64,000 nt of DNA, taken from contig JAFRBQ010000010.1 of assembly GCA_017404785.1 (NCBI GenBank), forward strand, positions 1 through 64,000. The letters run 5' to 3'. This DNA comes from Erysipelotrichaceae bacterium. Lineage in GTDB: Bacteria > Bacillota_I > Bacilli_A > Erysipelotrichales > Erysipelotrichaceae. The position numbers were made by a program, and so were the translations under genes. Under the pieces are notes generated by a model. It saw only the letters and a list, made by a program, of their open reading frames with translations, was not told where the DNA came from and made no database searches. Shown here piece after piece: positions 7,909-14,358 of the stretch (position 1 is its first letter; every line of letters starts with the position of its first letter).

Positions 7909-8070
7909 TGTCGTAAATCGGTCGTATGAAAAAACACCTGATTCAAAAAGTGCCCATAAATAATGCATTATTTTACATAACCACTACTGACTCTTACTCA
8001 GAGGGTCTAGTGTTGTAATCCCTAGGGAATCACCATTGATAACAAAAAGCCTTTTGAGCAAAGACTTTTT
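7909..8070 (+). repeat. att-like repeat R5, most decayed
   Basis: The 7-mer pair TGTCGTA (7909) and GGTCGTA (7920) is kept. The first hairpin is degraded (CACCTG...AAGTGCCC). The tRNA-Lys half (about 7985-8035) keeps acceptor end and CCA but has a changed anticodon loop (CTCTTAC) and T loop (TGTTGTAATCC). The plus-strand terminator is no longer a clean hairpin. It is the last clear copy and marks the right border of the island. Confidence 0.75.
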
Positions 8071-8363
8071 AGTGTTTTTGATTACTTTCTTTTTCACTCT
8101 ATAAAATAAACAGAGTCTATGATTTTTAAACTAATCAGGGTTTCTAGGCGTTATGTTCTCCTGTTCGTGTTTAAACAGTTACCATTCCGGATTTAAGCTT
8201 TAATGTATACGATAAGTCAGCAGAATCATATATCTCAAGTTCTGAGCGATCAGAACTTTTTTATATACGCAGATCAAGAAAGGATAATAGAATGGAATTC
8301 ACAAAATTCGAAAGGGTCTTGTCTATTTATATGTTTCGACCAACACATTGCTGACTAACCATG

Positions 8364-8391
8364 TTGACATTATTCCAGGATATGCTAGAAT
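8364..8391 (+). promoter_or_regulatory. Strong promoter of a short RNA
   Basis: A consensus TTGACA (8364-8369) is separated by 16 bp from TAGAAT (8386-8391), with an extended -10 TG at 8383-8384. Initiation is expected near 8398. No coding gene follows on this strand; the transcript would end at the terminator 65 nt later. Confidence 0.6.
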
Positions 8392-8397
8392 AATAAT

Positions 8398-8462
8398 TGG
8401 TCTGATCCCTCGGGTGAAAGGCCACCAAATGCCCACCGTAAAGGGGGCACCTTTTTTTTGTC
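8398..8462 (+). ncRNA. Putative short structured RNA of unknown class
   Basis: The predicted transcript is about 65 nt. It contains GGGTG, CCACC, GCCCACC and GGGGGCACC segments that can pair in more than one way (for example GGTG with CACC early, or TGCCC-CC with GGGGGCA), and the last hairpin is followed by eight T. There is no reading frame with a ribosome site. I recognise no riboswitch or known small RNA motif, and no plus-strand gene follows that it could control. It might instead be a palindromic end of a lost insertion element. Confidence 0.4.
8428..8462 (+). terminator. Terminator of the short RNA
   Basis: TGCCC-A-CC pairs with GGGGGCA around GTAAA, with one bulged A, followed by CC and eight T. 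This is a strong intrinsic terminator. Confidence 0.6.
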
Positions 8463-8713
8463 AGGCAAGAAGTCAGGCTTTATCATTGAGTTAACTTAAT
8501 TATTATTTGTCCAAATAATGGGGTTCACGACAATCTTCCGAAGTCTTTTTAGAATCGTCACGCGTTTCCAGAACGATCCCCATCCTGCGGGTATCGCCAG
8601 ATAGATATTTCAGAATTGGATTCATTAAACTATATTATAAAGAAAAATGATCAAGTAGTATAACAGACAATTCCATATTCTGAAGACAATGTCATCAGTC
8701 TCTCCAGCTAAAC

Positions 8714-8744
8714 AAAATGATGCCCATCACATGGACATCATTTA
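8714..8744 (-). terminator. Terminator of the 7-TM membrane protein gene
   Basis: On the minus strand ATGATG-CCAT pairs with ATGG-CATCAT around a short loop, followed by a T-rich tract. It lies 14 nt after the stop of the gene ending at 8759. Confidence 0.55.
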
Positions 8745-8758
8745 TTTTTTTCTGGTTT

Positions 8759-9427
8759 TTATTCCTGATGATTTTCAGACTGATCCAGTTCTTTTATTCC
8801 TTTAAACATCAGCAGTGTGAATATCAGTGTAGTAAAATGGTAAGCACCATTGTTGTTGAACTCCAGATCACCGAACTTGAAATAGATGCCTCTGTTGAGC
8901 TGCAGGATATTGCCGATGATAAAGATGAAGACAGCCAGGAAATACCATAAGAATCTTCTGTCTTTTCTTGCTGCCTTGATGAGAATGATTATGATATAGA
9001 TCATATTCACAAGACAGAAAACGGAAAATATTCTGAAAGTCACAAAGGTATAGAAATAATTGAAGATCACCAGAACAACCGACAGAACAAGAGTAACACC
9101 GATGTGGATTTTATAGAACAGATCAAAGTTATTGCCTTTATCCGCATCATAGCGTACTGACAGCACAAAATATGAAAGCATCAGACAGATGAAAGGATAG
9201 ATCAAAGCTCTCATCCACATTTTTATTCCCTCAGAATATTCAAACATATGGATCATGGCGCCCAGAAAACTTACGATGACAAAAAGAGACAGTGTGGTGA
9301 TCCACAGGCGGTTCCTTCTGCTGAGTGGTCTTTTCCTGAGCAGATAGAAGATAGGTATCAGAGCTACTATTCCATTAATCAGGTCCGTTAAGCCGGTAGT
9401 AAATTCTGTTCCGTTTGAAATCGTCAT
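8759..9427 (-). CDS. Polytopic membrane protein of unknown function
   Basis: This 222-residue protein is almost wholly hydrophobic with about seven membrane segments: around 10-28, 42-60, 70-90, 104-124, 128-150, 158-175 and 195-212. It opens with TEFTTGLTDLINGIVALI, where an acidic-Thr-Leu-Thr-Asp pattern precedes helix 1; this resembles the DUF6962 group, a weak match from memory. There are no catalytic motifs. It is followed by its own terminator and lies downstream of the ABC substrate-binding/permease gene (92-nt gap), so co-transcription is possible but not required. No export signal apart from the first helix is seen. Confidence 0.6.
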   Translation of the reverse strand: MTISNGTEFTTGLTDLINGIVALIPIFYLLRKRPLSRRNRLWITTLSLFVIVSFLGAMIHMFEYSEGIKMWMRALIYPFICLMLSYFVLSVRYDADKGNNFDLFYKIHIGVTLVLSVVLVIFNYFYTFVTFRIFSVFCLVNMIYIIIILIKAARKDRRFLWYFLAVFIFIIGNILQLNRGIYFKFGDLEFNNNGAYHFTTLIFTLLMFKGIKELDQSENHQE

Positions 9428-9519
9428 TGTCCGTATTCTTTTCGATATAATTAATAAACTGCAATATTCTGTTTAAGTCTGGCAGATATGCCCGAATCGT
9501 TTTTTTACGTCACGATGAT

Positions 9520-11046
9520 TCAATCATCATGATCGATCCCTTCCATTATCTTTGTAACATCTCTCTTATTCGGATCGATCTTCAGATCCAGTCTGTTTAC
9601 AATAGCACTGAGCAATTCAGCCATCACGAAGTACATGATCGCGATCATGATGAGCGGGAAGAACGCTTCATAGGTCCTGCTGCGGATGATATCGCCGACC
9701 TTGGTAACATCCTCTACCGCAATATAACCGACCACTGCTGTCGCTTTGATCAAAGATATGATCTCGGCCTTATAGGATGGCAGGAAATGATAGGCAGCCT
9801 GCGGCAGAATGATCTTGTTGAAGGTCTCACCAGGTGTATAACCTAAAGTGAAAGCCGCTTCACTCTGACCTTTATCGACCGCTTTTTCACCAGTTTCCAG
9901 CATGCCGTACATTGAGCAGGCAAACGTCAGCGTAAAACCGAGCACCGCTACATAGAAGCTCTGGATGGAGACTCGACCAAAGATTATATAGTAAAGGATC
10001 ATCAGCAGCACTACCATCGGCAGGCCCTTTATCAGCCAGTTGAAGAACTTCACGATCCTGACAAATAAGCCTTTGCTTCTGCGGGCTCTGGTATAGACCA
10101 GGAAACCAAGCAGTGTTCCCAGGACCAGTGAAAGTATTGTTATCATGAGTGTCGTCATGATGCCTTTTACAAACATGATCCAGCGATTCTCGACGACAAA
10201 AGTGCGTTGCAGACTGTCGAGGATCTTTTTGAAGAATGAATTATTCTCTTTGACACCTTTATCAAGAACAGCCATTTTGCCGTAAACCGTGAACGTCGGA
10301 TCGGAAAAGTCTACATTCTTGCTTCTCTCTTGAGTAATGCCCATACCGCCAACTCCGAAATCGCTTTTTCCCGACTGGACACCGGAAATGATGCCGCTGA
10401 AGTTGGTGTTGACGATCTCAAGTCTGTATCCATATTCTTCACAGAATAAAGCGGCGATCTCGATCTCGTAACCCACGATCTTTCCATTGATGATAAAAGA
10501 GAAAGGCGGAGCTGTTGAATCGGTCGCAAGTATAAGTGTTCCGTTGACGGCTTCAGACAAGCTGTAGTCGATCATTTCGGTATCGGTATTGTAATTAACC
10601 CATTTTTCTTCCAGCTGATCGAGCAGTCCATCGTTTTTTGCCTTTGCAAGAAACTCGTTCATCTGTTTTCGAAGCGTGTTTCCTTTTTCGTTTTTTCCAT
10701 AGGCAAAGCCGATATAGACACTCGATACCGGGTCACCGATCATGACTATTTCCGGATTGCTTCTATGGATCTCATTTAAAAGATTTTCATCTTCAATGAT
10801 CGCATCTACCTTATGGGAAAGAAGCGCTGATGAAAGATCAGTGACTGTATTGAAATAATGATATTCCGCTTCAGGAAAACGTTTCTTGACGATGGCGTCA
10901 TAGATCGTTCCGGTCATTACGCCGATCCTTTTATCCTTAAGTTCTTCCAGATCGGTGTATGAAGAAACACCATTGTTGGCTGAACATCCAAAAAGGATCA
11001 AGACAAGCAGGAAGAAAACGATTTTCCTAAGATAGATACTTCTCAT
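9520..11046 (-). CDS. Amino-acid ABC transporter, fused substrate-binding and permease protein
   Basis: I place the start at ATG 11046 (508 residues) because MRSIYLRKIVFFLLVLILFGCS is a lipoprotein signal with Cys21; codons upstream look untranslated. Two half-domains of a type-2 solute-binding protein follow in reversed order: first the lobe normally second (YTDLEELKDKRIGVMTG to EEKWV, about 29-155), then the lobe normally first (ILATDSTAPPFSF to DFSDPTF, about 175-255). The rest is a HisM/GlnP-type permease of about five helices with the EAA-like loop EAAFTLGYTPGETFNKIILPQA. It should import a polar amino acid. No ATPase gene lies next to it, so the ATP-binding partner must be encoded elsewhere. 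It is transcribed divergently from the HAD gene. Confidence 0.85.
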   Translation of the reverse strand: MRSIYLRKIVFFLLVLILFGCSANNGVSSYTDLEELKDKRIGVMTGTIYDAIVKKRFPEAEYHYFNTVTDLSSALLSHKVDAIIEDENLLNEIHRSNPEIVMIGDPVSSVYIGFAYGKNEKGNTLRKQMNEFLAKAKNDGLLDQLEEKWVNYNTDTEMIDYSLSEAVNGTLILATDSTAPPFSFIINGKIVGYEIEIAALFCEEYGYRLEIVNTNFSGIISGVQSGKSDFGVGGMGITQERSKNVDFSDPTFTVYGKMAVLDKGVKENNSFFKKILDSLQRTFVVENRWIMFVKGIMTTLMITILSLVLGTLLGFLVYTRARRSKGLFVRIVKFFNWLIKGLPMVVLLMILYYIIFGRVSIQSFYVAVLGFTLTFACSMYGMLETGEKAVDKGQSEAAFTLGYTPGETFNKIILPQAAYHFLPSYKAEIISLIKATAVVGYIAVEDVTKVGDIIRSRTYEAFFPLIMIAIMYFVMAELLSAIVNRLDLKIDPNKRDVTKIMEGIDHDD

Positions 11047-11097
11047 AATCTTCTGTTTTATTTTACACTCTATCGGGATTACTTGTAGAAAGAATTG

Positions 11098-11103
11098 TAT
11101 AAT
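11098..11103 (+). promoter_or_regulatory. -10 box of the HAD phosphatase gene
   Basis: TGTATAAT places a consensus -10 at 11098-11103, only 17 nt before the ATG at 11121. The leader would be about 11 nt with no ribosome site. A good -35 is not visible. Confidence 0.4.
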
Positions 11104-11120
11104 TAACCTGTCAGAAAACC

Positions 11121-11885
11121 ATGAACATAATCTTCTTTGATATCGACGGAACACTCGCTACGGGAAAAAACGTTCCTGAAAGCGCCAGAAATGCGATCAG
11201 GACCCTGAGAGACAATGGGGATCTGGTTTTCATCTGCACGGGAAGAAATGTCAATTATGTTAAAAACAATTTCCATGAATACGCCGATGGCTTCATATGC
11301 AACAATGGCCGGCTGGCATACTATAACGATGAAGTGATCTTTGATGCTCCGCTTGATGAGTTAACCGTAAAGACCATCATTGATAAGCTCAATGAATTGA
11401 AAGCCGGTTATGTCTTTCATACTAAAAATCATGGCTACTATGATGGACCGGATGATCTTGCCGAAATATTATCCATAACCGGTGATACGGGCTATCTGAA
11501 AAGAGGATTTGATGGCAGGGATAAGGTCTTCTATAATTTCGATATCTGTTTCTATGACTTTGATCACTATGAGGCTATCAAAAAGGAGCTTGAAGATCTG
11601 TGCATCTTCAATCCTCATGGTCTTCATAACAGTGCCGATGTCACCGTGATCGGGACTGATAAAGGCGATGCCCTAAAGGCAGTAGCTGATAAACTAGATA
11701 TCGATGCAGGAAATACTTATGCCTTTGGCGACGGGATGAATGACATAAACATGCTGAAGGCTGCCGGGCACGGTATAGCCATGGGCAACGGTCAGAAGCT
11801 GTGCAAGGAAGCTGCTGAATATATCACAAGCGATATAGATGATGATGGCGTTAATAATGGTCTCAGACATTATAAACTTATCTGA
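11121..11885 (+). CDS. HAD-superfamily (Cof-type, IIB) phosphatase
   Basis: This 254-residue protein starts with the HAD motif I DIDGT (nucleophile Asp7, acid/base Asp9), has motif II in FICTGRN (near 39), the Lys of motif III in GTDKGDAL (about 175-182), and motif IV FGDGMNDINML (about 200). The large cap between about 85 and 180 fits the Cof/YbiV IIB group, which acts on small phosphorylated metabolites such as sugar phosphates or FMN-like compounds; the actual substrate cannot be deduced. Length is normal for the family. The gene has its own -10 box, a very short leader without a ribosome site, and a shared terminator with the convergent marR-type gene. Confidence 0.88.
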   Translation: MNIIFFDIDGTLATGKNVPESARNAIRTLRDNGDLVFICTGRNVNYVKNNFHEYADGFICNNGRLAYYNDEVIFDAPLDELTVKTIIDKLNELKAGYVFHTKNHGYYDGPDDLAEILSITGDTGYLKRGFDGRDKVFYNFDICFYDFDHYEAIKKELEDLCIFNPHGLHNSADVTVIGTDKGDALKAVADKLDIDAGNTYAFGDGMNDINMLKAAGHGIAMGNGQKLCKEAAEYITSDIDDDGVNNGLRHYKLI

Positions 11886-11908
11886 TATTTCATTCTTCAG
11901 TGCAAAAT

Positions 11909-11960
11909 AAAAGATGCGTTTCTTTTGAACTTCAAGTCCGTATCATCAAGCGCATCTTTT
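11909..11960. terminator. Bidirectional terminator
   Basis: AAAAGATGCG (11909-11918) pairs with CGCATCTTTT (11951-11960), with T runs on both strands, between the convergent HAD and MarR genes. Confidence 0.6.
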
Positions 11961-11972
11961 TTTCAGGCAGTC

Positions 11973-12407
11973 TCATCTGCTCAAAATATCATCTATCGTT
12001 TTAAGAGCTTCAATAAAGTCTTCCTGGTCTTTTTTATCCATCCTTCCAAGCAGCAGATCGAAATGTTTATCTGATTGTTCAAAGTGTTTTTCCATATAGG
12101 ATAGACCTTTTTTAGTTAGAGAAAGAATGTTTGACCGTTTATCCTTTCTGGATGTTTTACTTTGCACAAGACCATCATTGATGAAATCGATAACTATCTT
12201 TGATATATGCTGCTTAGGGACGTTAAGTTCCTCGACCATTTCCGAGATCTTTCCCTGTCTGTTGTCATAAAGATAAACCAGAACTTCAGCTTGAATCCTG
12301 CCGACTTCCCCTTTGAAAGAAGACCAGAATTCATTGGTGATCTTTGAGTTGAATAATTGTCCTGCCCGATGGGCGATTTTAGAATATTTTCCTTTTTCCC
12401 TTACCAT
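11973..12407 (-). CDS. MarR-family transcriptional regulator
   Basis: This 144-residue protein has the MarR winged-helix layout: an N-terminal dimerisation helix, a DNA-binding core GKISEMVEELNVPKQHISKIVIDFINDGLV (about 54-83), a wing SRKDKRSNILSLTKKG (about 87-102) with the usual D-K-R basic turn, and a long C-terminal helix for dimerisation. Its start lies inside the 3' end of the SDR gene (7-nt overlap), so the two are co-translated. The long palindrome in front of the SDR gene is the obvious binding site, making an autoregulated pair. The inducer is unknown; the SDR suggests an aldehyde, ketone or alcohol. Confidence 0.85.
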   Translation of the reverse strand: MVREKGKYSKIAHRAGQLFNSKITNEFWSSFKGEVGRIQAEVLVYLYDNRQGKISEMVEELNVPKQHISKIVIDFINDGLVQSKTSRKDKRSNILSLTKKGLSYMEKHFEQSDKHFDLLLGRMDKKDQEDFIEALKTIDDILSR

Positions 12408-13201
12408 GTTCTTGAGCCAAGTGCTCTGAACTGTGCAACTGTCGGTGCGTGTGAATTCATACCGCCATCGACATTGATGATCTGTCCTGAAACATAATCT
12501 GCTTCATCGGATCCAAAGTAAACGCACAGATGGCCGATATCCTCAGGACAGCCATAACGGTTAACTTCAATATTGCTTAAGAAGATATCTTTCAGTTCCT
12601 GAGATACATATGCATCATTTTCCGGAGTTACGATCAATCCCGGTCTGACGCAGTTGCAGCGGATGTTGTCTTTGCCATACTGTAAGGCAACACTTGATGT
12701 AAGCATATCGACACCGGCTTTCGCACATGAGTATGCTGTTGCACCAAGGTCACCGCCGCATGAGGCCATAGAGCCAATGTTTACGATCGAACCTTTGCCC
12801 TGTTTCTGCATATATGGCAGAACACACTTGATCGCATAGAAAGTTCCACGTAAATCACTGTTGAAGATATTATCCCACATTTTCAGAGACAGTTCATCAA
12901 CTCGACCGTCAGGCAGACCGACATTTGCCGCATTGTTTACCAGTACATCGATCCTTCCGTATTTGGCTGCAGTATCATCGATCAGAGCTTTGATCGAATC
13001 TACATCTGTCAGATCCAGAACATGGAATTCTGCCTGACCACCTTCAGCTTTGATCCTTTCAACAACAGCTTCACCTTTTTCTTTTCTTCTGCCGCACACC
13101 ATAACTTTAGCGCCTTCAGCTGCATAAAGTCTTGCAATGCCGATACCGATACCGCTTGTTGAACCGGTAACGATTGCCACTTTGTCCTTTAAACGATTCA
13201 T
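12401..13201 (-). CDS. Short-chain dehydrogenase/reductase (classical SDR)
   Basis: This 266-residue protein has the NAD(P)-binding motif TGSTSGIG (12-19), the NNA structural motif (89-91), a catalytic Ser in NIGSMAS (144-147) and YSCAK (Tyr157, Lys161), so it should be active. Arg38/Arg39 after strand 2 suggest NADP(H) preference (inference). The C-terminus is extended beyond the usual VDGG end by a segment SHAPTVAQFRALGSRTW. The substrate is not evident. The ribosome site GGAGGGTAT fixes the start. It is the first gene of an operon with the MarR regulator and is preceded by a 14-bp-arm palindrome, so expression is probably induced by its own substrate. Confidence 0.85.
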   Translation of the reverse strand: MNRLKDKVAIVTGSTSGIGIGIARLYAAEGAKVMVCGRRKEKGEAVVERIKAEGGQAEFHVLDLTDVDSIKALIDDTAAKYGRIDVLVNNAANVGLPDGRVDELSLKMWDNIFNSDLRGTFYAIKCVLPYMQKQGKGSIVNIGSMASCGGDLGATAYSCAKAGVDMLTSSVALQYGKDNIRCNCVRPGLIVTPENDAYVSQELKDIFLSNIEVNRYGCPEDIGHLCVYFGSDEADYVSGQIINVDGGMNSHAPTVAQFRALGSRTW

Positions 13202-13210
13202 ATACCCTCC

Positions 13211-13242
13211 ATAAAATAGTCATATAATTATGACTATTTTAT
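13211..13242. promoter_or_regulatory. Palindromic operator of the SDR-MarR operon
   Basis: ATAAAATAGTCATA and its exact complement TATGACTATTTTAT are separated by TAAT, giving 14-bp arms centred 25 bp before the SDR start. This is the size and position expected of an autoregulatory MarR site covering the promoter. Confidence 0.7.
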
Positions 13243-13288
13243 TTTAGCATATTCTCTATTGCTCAAGACATGTTTCGGAAGTCATTCA

Positions 13289-14275
13289 TCAATTATTCAG
13301 GACAAAAGGTTCGATGTATTCCTGAATGAAATCAACTCTGTCAAAGATGGTCGGCTTGAAATATGATGCAACGGCAATGACGATATTCTTATCGGGATTC
13401 ACATATATAACATTGCCGCTATTTCCGATGGCCGCATAGATGTTTTTATCCCGATCGATGATCCACCAGAGATAGCCATAATCCATCCCTCTGAAATACT
13501 TGCTTTCAACAGTCCTTGGTCTGATCATTTCCTTTATCCAGTTTTCGGAAACGATCTGTTTTCCTTCATATTTTCCGTTATTGAGACAAAGCAGACCGAT
13601 CCTGGCCATATCTTCTGCCGACATGCATAAGCCATAACCAGGTGTTCCAAGATCCTGCGGATCGGCGAACCAGACATTCTTCTTTGGTGTCTTTTCGATC
13701 GTGAAGGCCTTGTGCTCCTCGGCTGATTTTGCGATAAAGTTACTGTGTCTGGCGATACCCAGAGGTTCAAACAGACATCTGTTGGCATAATCGACCGTCT
13801 TCATCTTTGTTGCCTTGTAGAGTATTCCCGAAAGGATATGAAGACATACAGTCTGATAGCTGAATTCATCAGTCAGCCCTTTTCTGCCACCCAGAAAATC
13901 CAGCGAGGCATAAGTCCAGTTTTCGCTGGAACACACTTTTGTCCATGGATCATTCTTGCATTTGTAAGGTGCTCTCATGGTCAGAAGGTGCCTGATCGTG
14001 ACATCATAGATCGTCTTCTCACCTCTTTTGACTTTATACTCTTTAAAATATTCCAGAACCTTATCATCAACACTTCCTATAAGTCCATGATCTATAGCTA
14101 TACCAATCAGTAAAGCCACGATACTTTTCGTGGCTGACATGATATGGACACAATCATCTTCCCTGTAATCATTGAAGCAGTCTGAGTAGACCTTCTTATT
14201 ATCTTTATAAGCTGTCACCTGACAGATATTCGGCTGCTTTGTTTCAATAAGTGTATGAAGATCATTTTTATCCAT
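13289..14275 (-). CDS. Serine beta-lactamase-like hydrolase (class C/esterase fold)
   Basis: With the start at ATG 14275 the protein has 328 residues; 20 extra codons back to a TTG at 14335 lack a ribosome site. It has the SxxK motif SATK (Ser47, Lys50), a Y-x-N-like position FSYQT in which Asn is replaced by Thr, and the GNSGNVIYVNP block where the family has its third motif. This pattern fits DUF/Beta-lactamase (PF00144-type) esterases and D-aminopeptidase relatives rather than antibiotic lactamases. No signal peptide is seen, so it should be cytoplasmic. It is encoded just downstream of the beta-helix lipoprotein and may share its transcript. Substrate unknown. Confidence 0.78.
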   Translation of the reverse strand: MDKNDLHTLIETKQPNICQVTAYKDNKKVYSDCFNDYREDDCVHIMSATKSIVALLIGIAIDHGLIGSVDDKVLEYFKEYKVKRGEKTIYDVTIRHLLTMRAPYKCKNDPWTKVCSSENWTYASLDFLGGRKGLTDEFSYQTVCLHILSGILYKATKMKTVDYANRCLFEPLGIARHSNFIAKSAEEHKAFTIEKTPKKNVWFADPQDLGTPGYGLCMSAEDMARIGLLCLNNGKYEGKQIVSENWIKEMIRPRTVESKYFRGMDYGYLWWIIDRDKNIYAAIGNSGNVIYVNPDKNIVIAVASYFKPTIFDRVDFIQEYIEPFVLNN

Positions 14276-14358
14276 ATATTGTTTCTCACTTTCTTTGTTC
14301 AATAAAAGAATAAGTGGATTTAAAATTGTTTTCAACTTTTAATTCAGTTCAATCCGAT

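Larger units (their letters stand above)
8071..8757. other. Gene-poor region between the island and the chromosomal genes
   Basis: No convincing protein gene is seen. It holds a good hairpin, AAGTTCTGA-GCGA-TCAGAACTT plus T run (8237-8262), reading as a plus-strand terminator, and a 20-codon frame (8292-8354, MEFTKFERVLSIYM...) behind a GAAAGGA ribosome-site-like sequence, which may be the stub of a lost gene. It also holds the promoter/short RNA unit at 8364-8462 and, at its right edge, the terminator of the membrane protein gene. The rest looks like decayed sequence. Confidence 0.5.

Noticed and set aside
875..8035. Five tRNA-Lys genes
   Set aside because: Only the 3' half (anticodon arm, T arm, acceptor 3' strand, CCA) is present each time. 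The preceding bases give no 5' acceptor strand or D arm, and four of the five T loops are damaged.
797..8070. CRISPR-like array of repeats
   Set aside because: Repeats are ~160 bp and 1.4-2.3 kb apart with genes between, there are no spacers and no cas genes.
8133..8180. A sixth decayed att repeat
   Set aside because: Short matches in the right order (TAATCAG, TCTAGG, GTTACCATT) exist, but the left arm with paired 7-mers is missing, spacing is wrong and the following hairpin is too far away. Chance similarity cannot be excluded.
8717..8950. A 77-codon plus-strand gene
   Set aside because: It lies antisense to the 3' end of the membrane protein gene, has no ribosome site and its composition mirrors the real gene.
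11047..11154. Longer N-terminus for the ABC fusion protein
   Set aside because: The 36 extra residues would bury the lipoprotein signal and overlap the divergent gene start.
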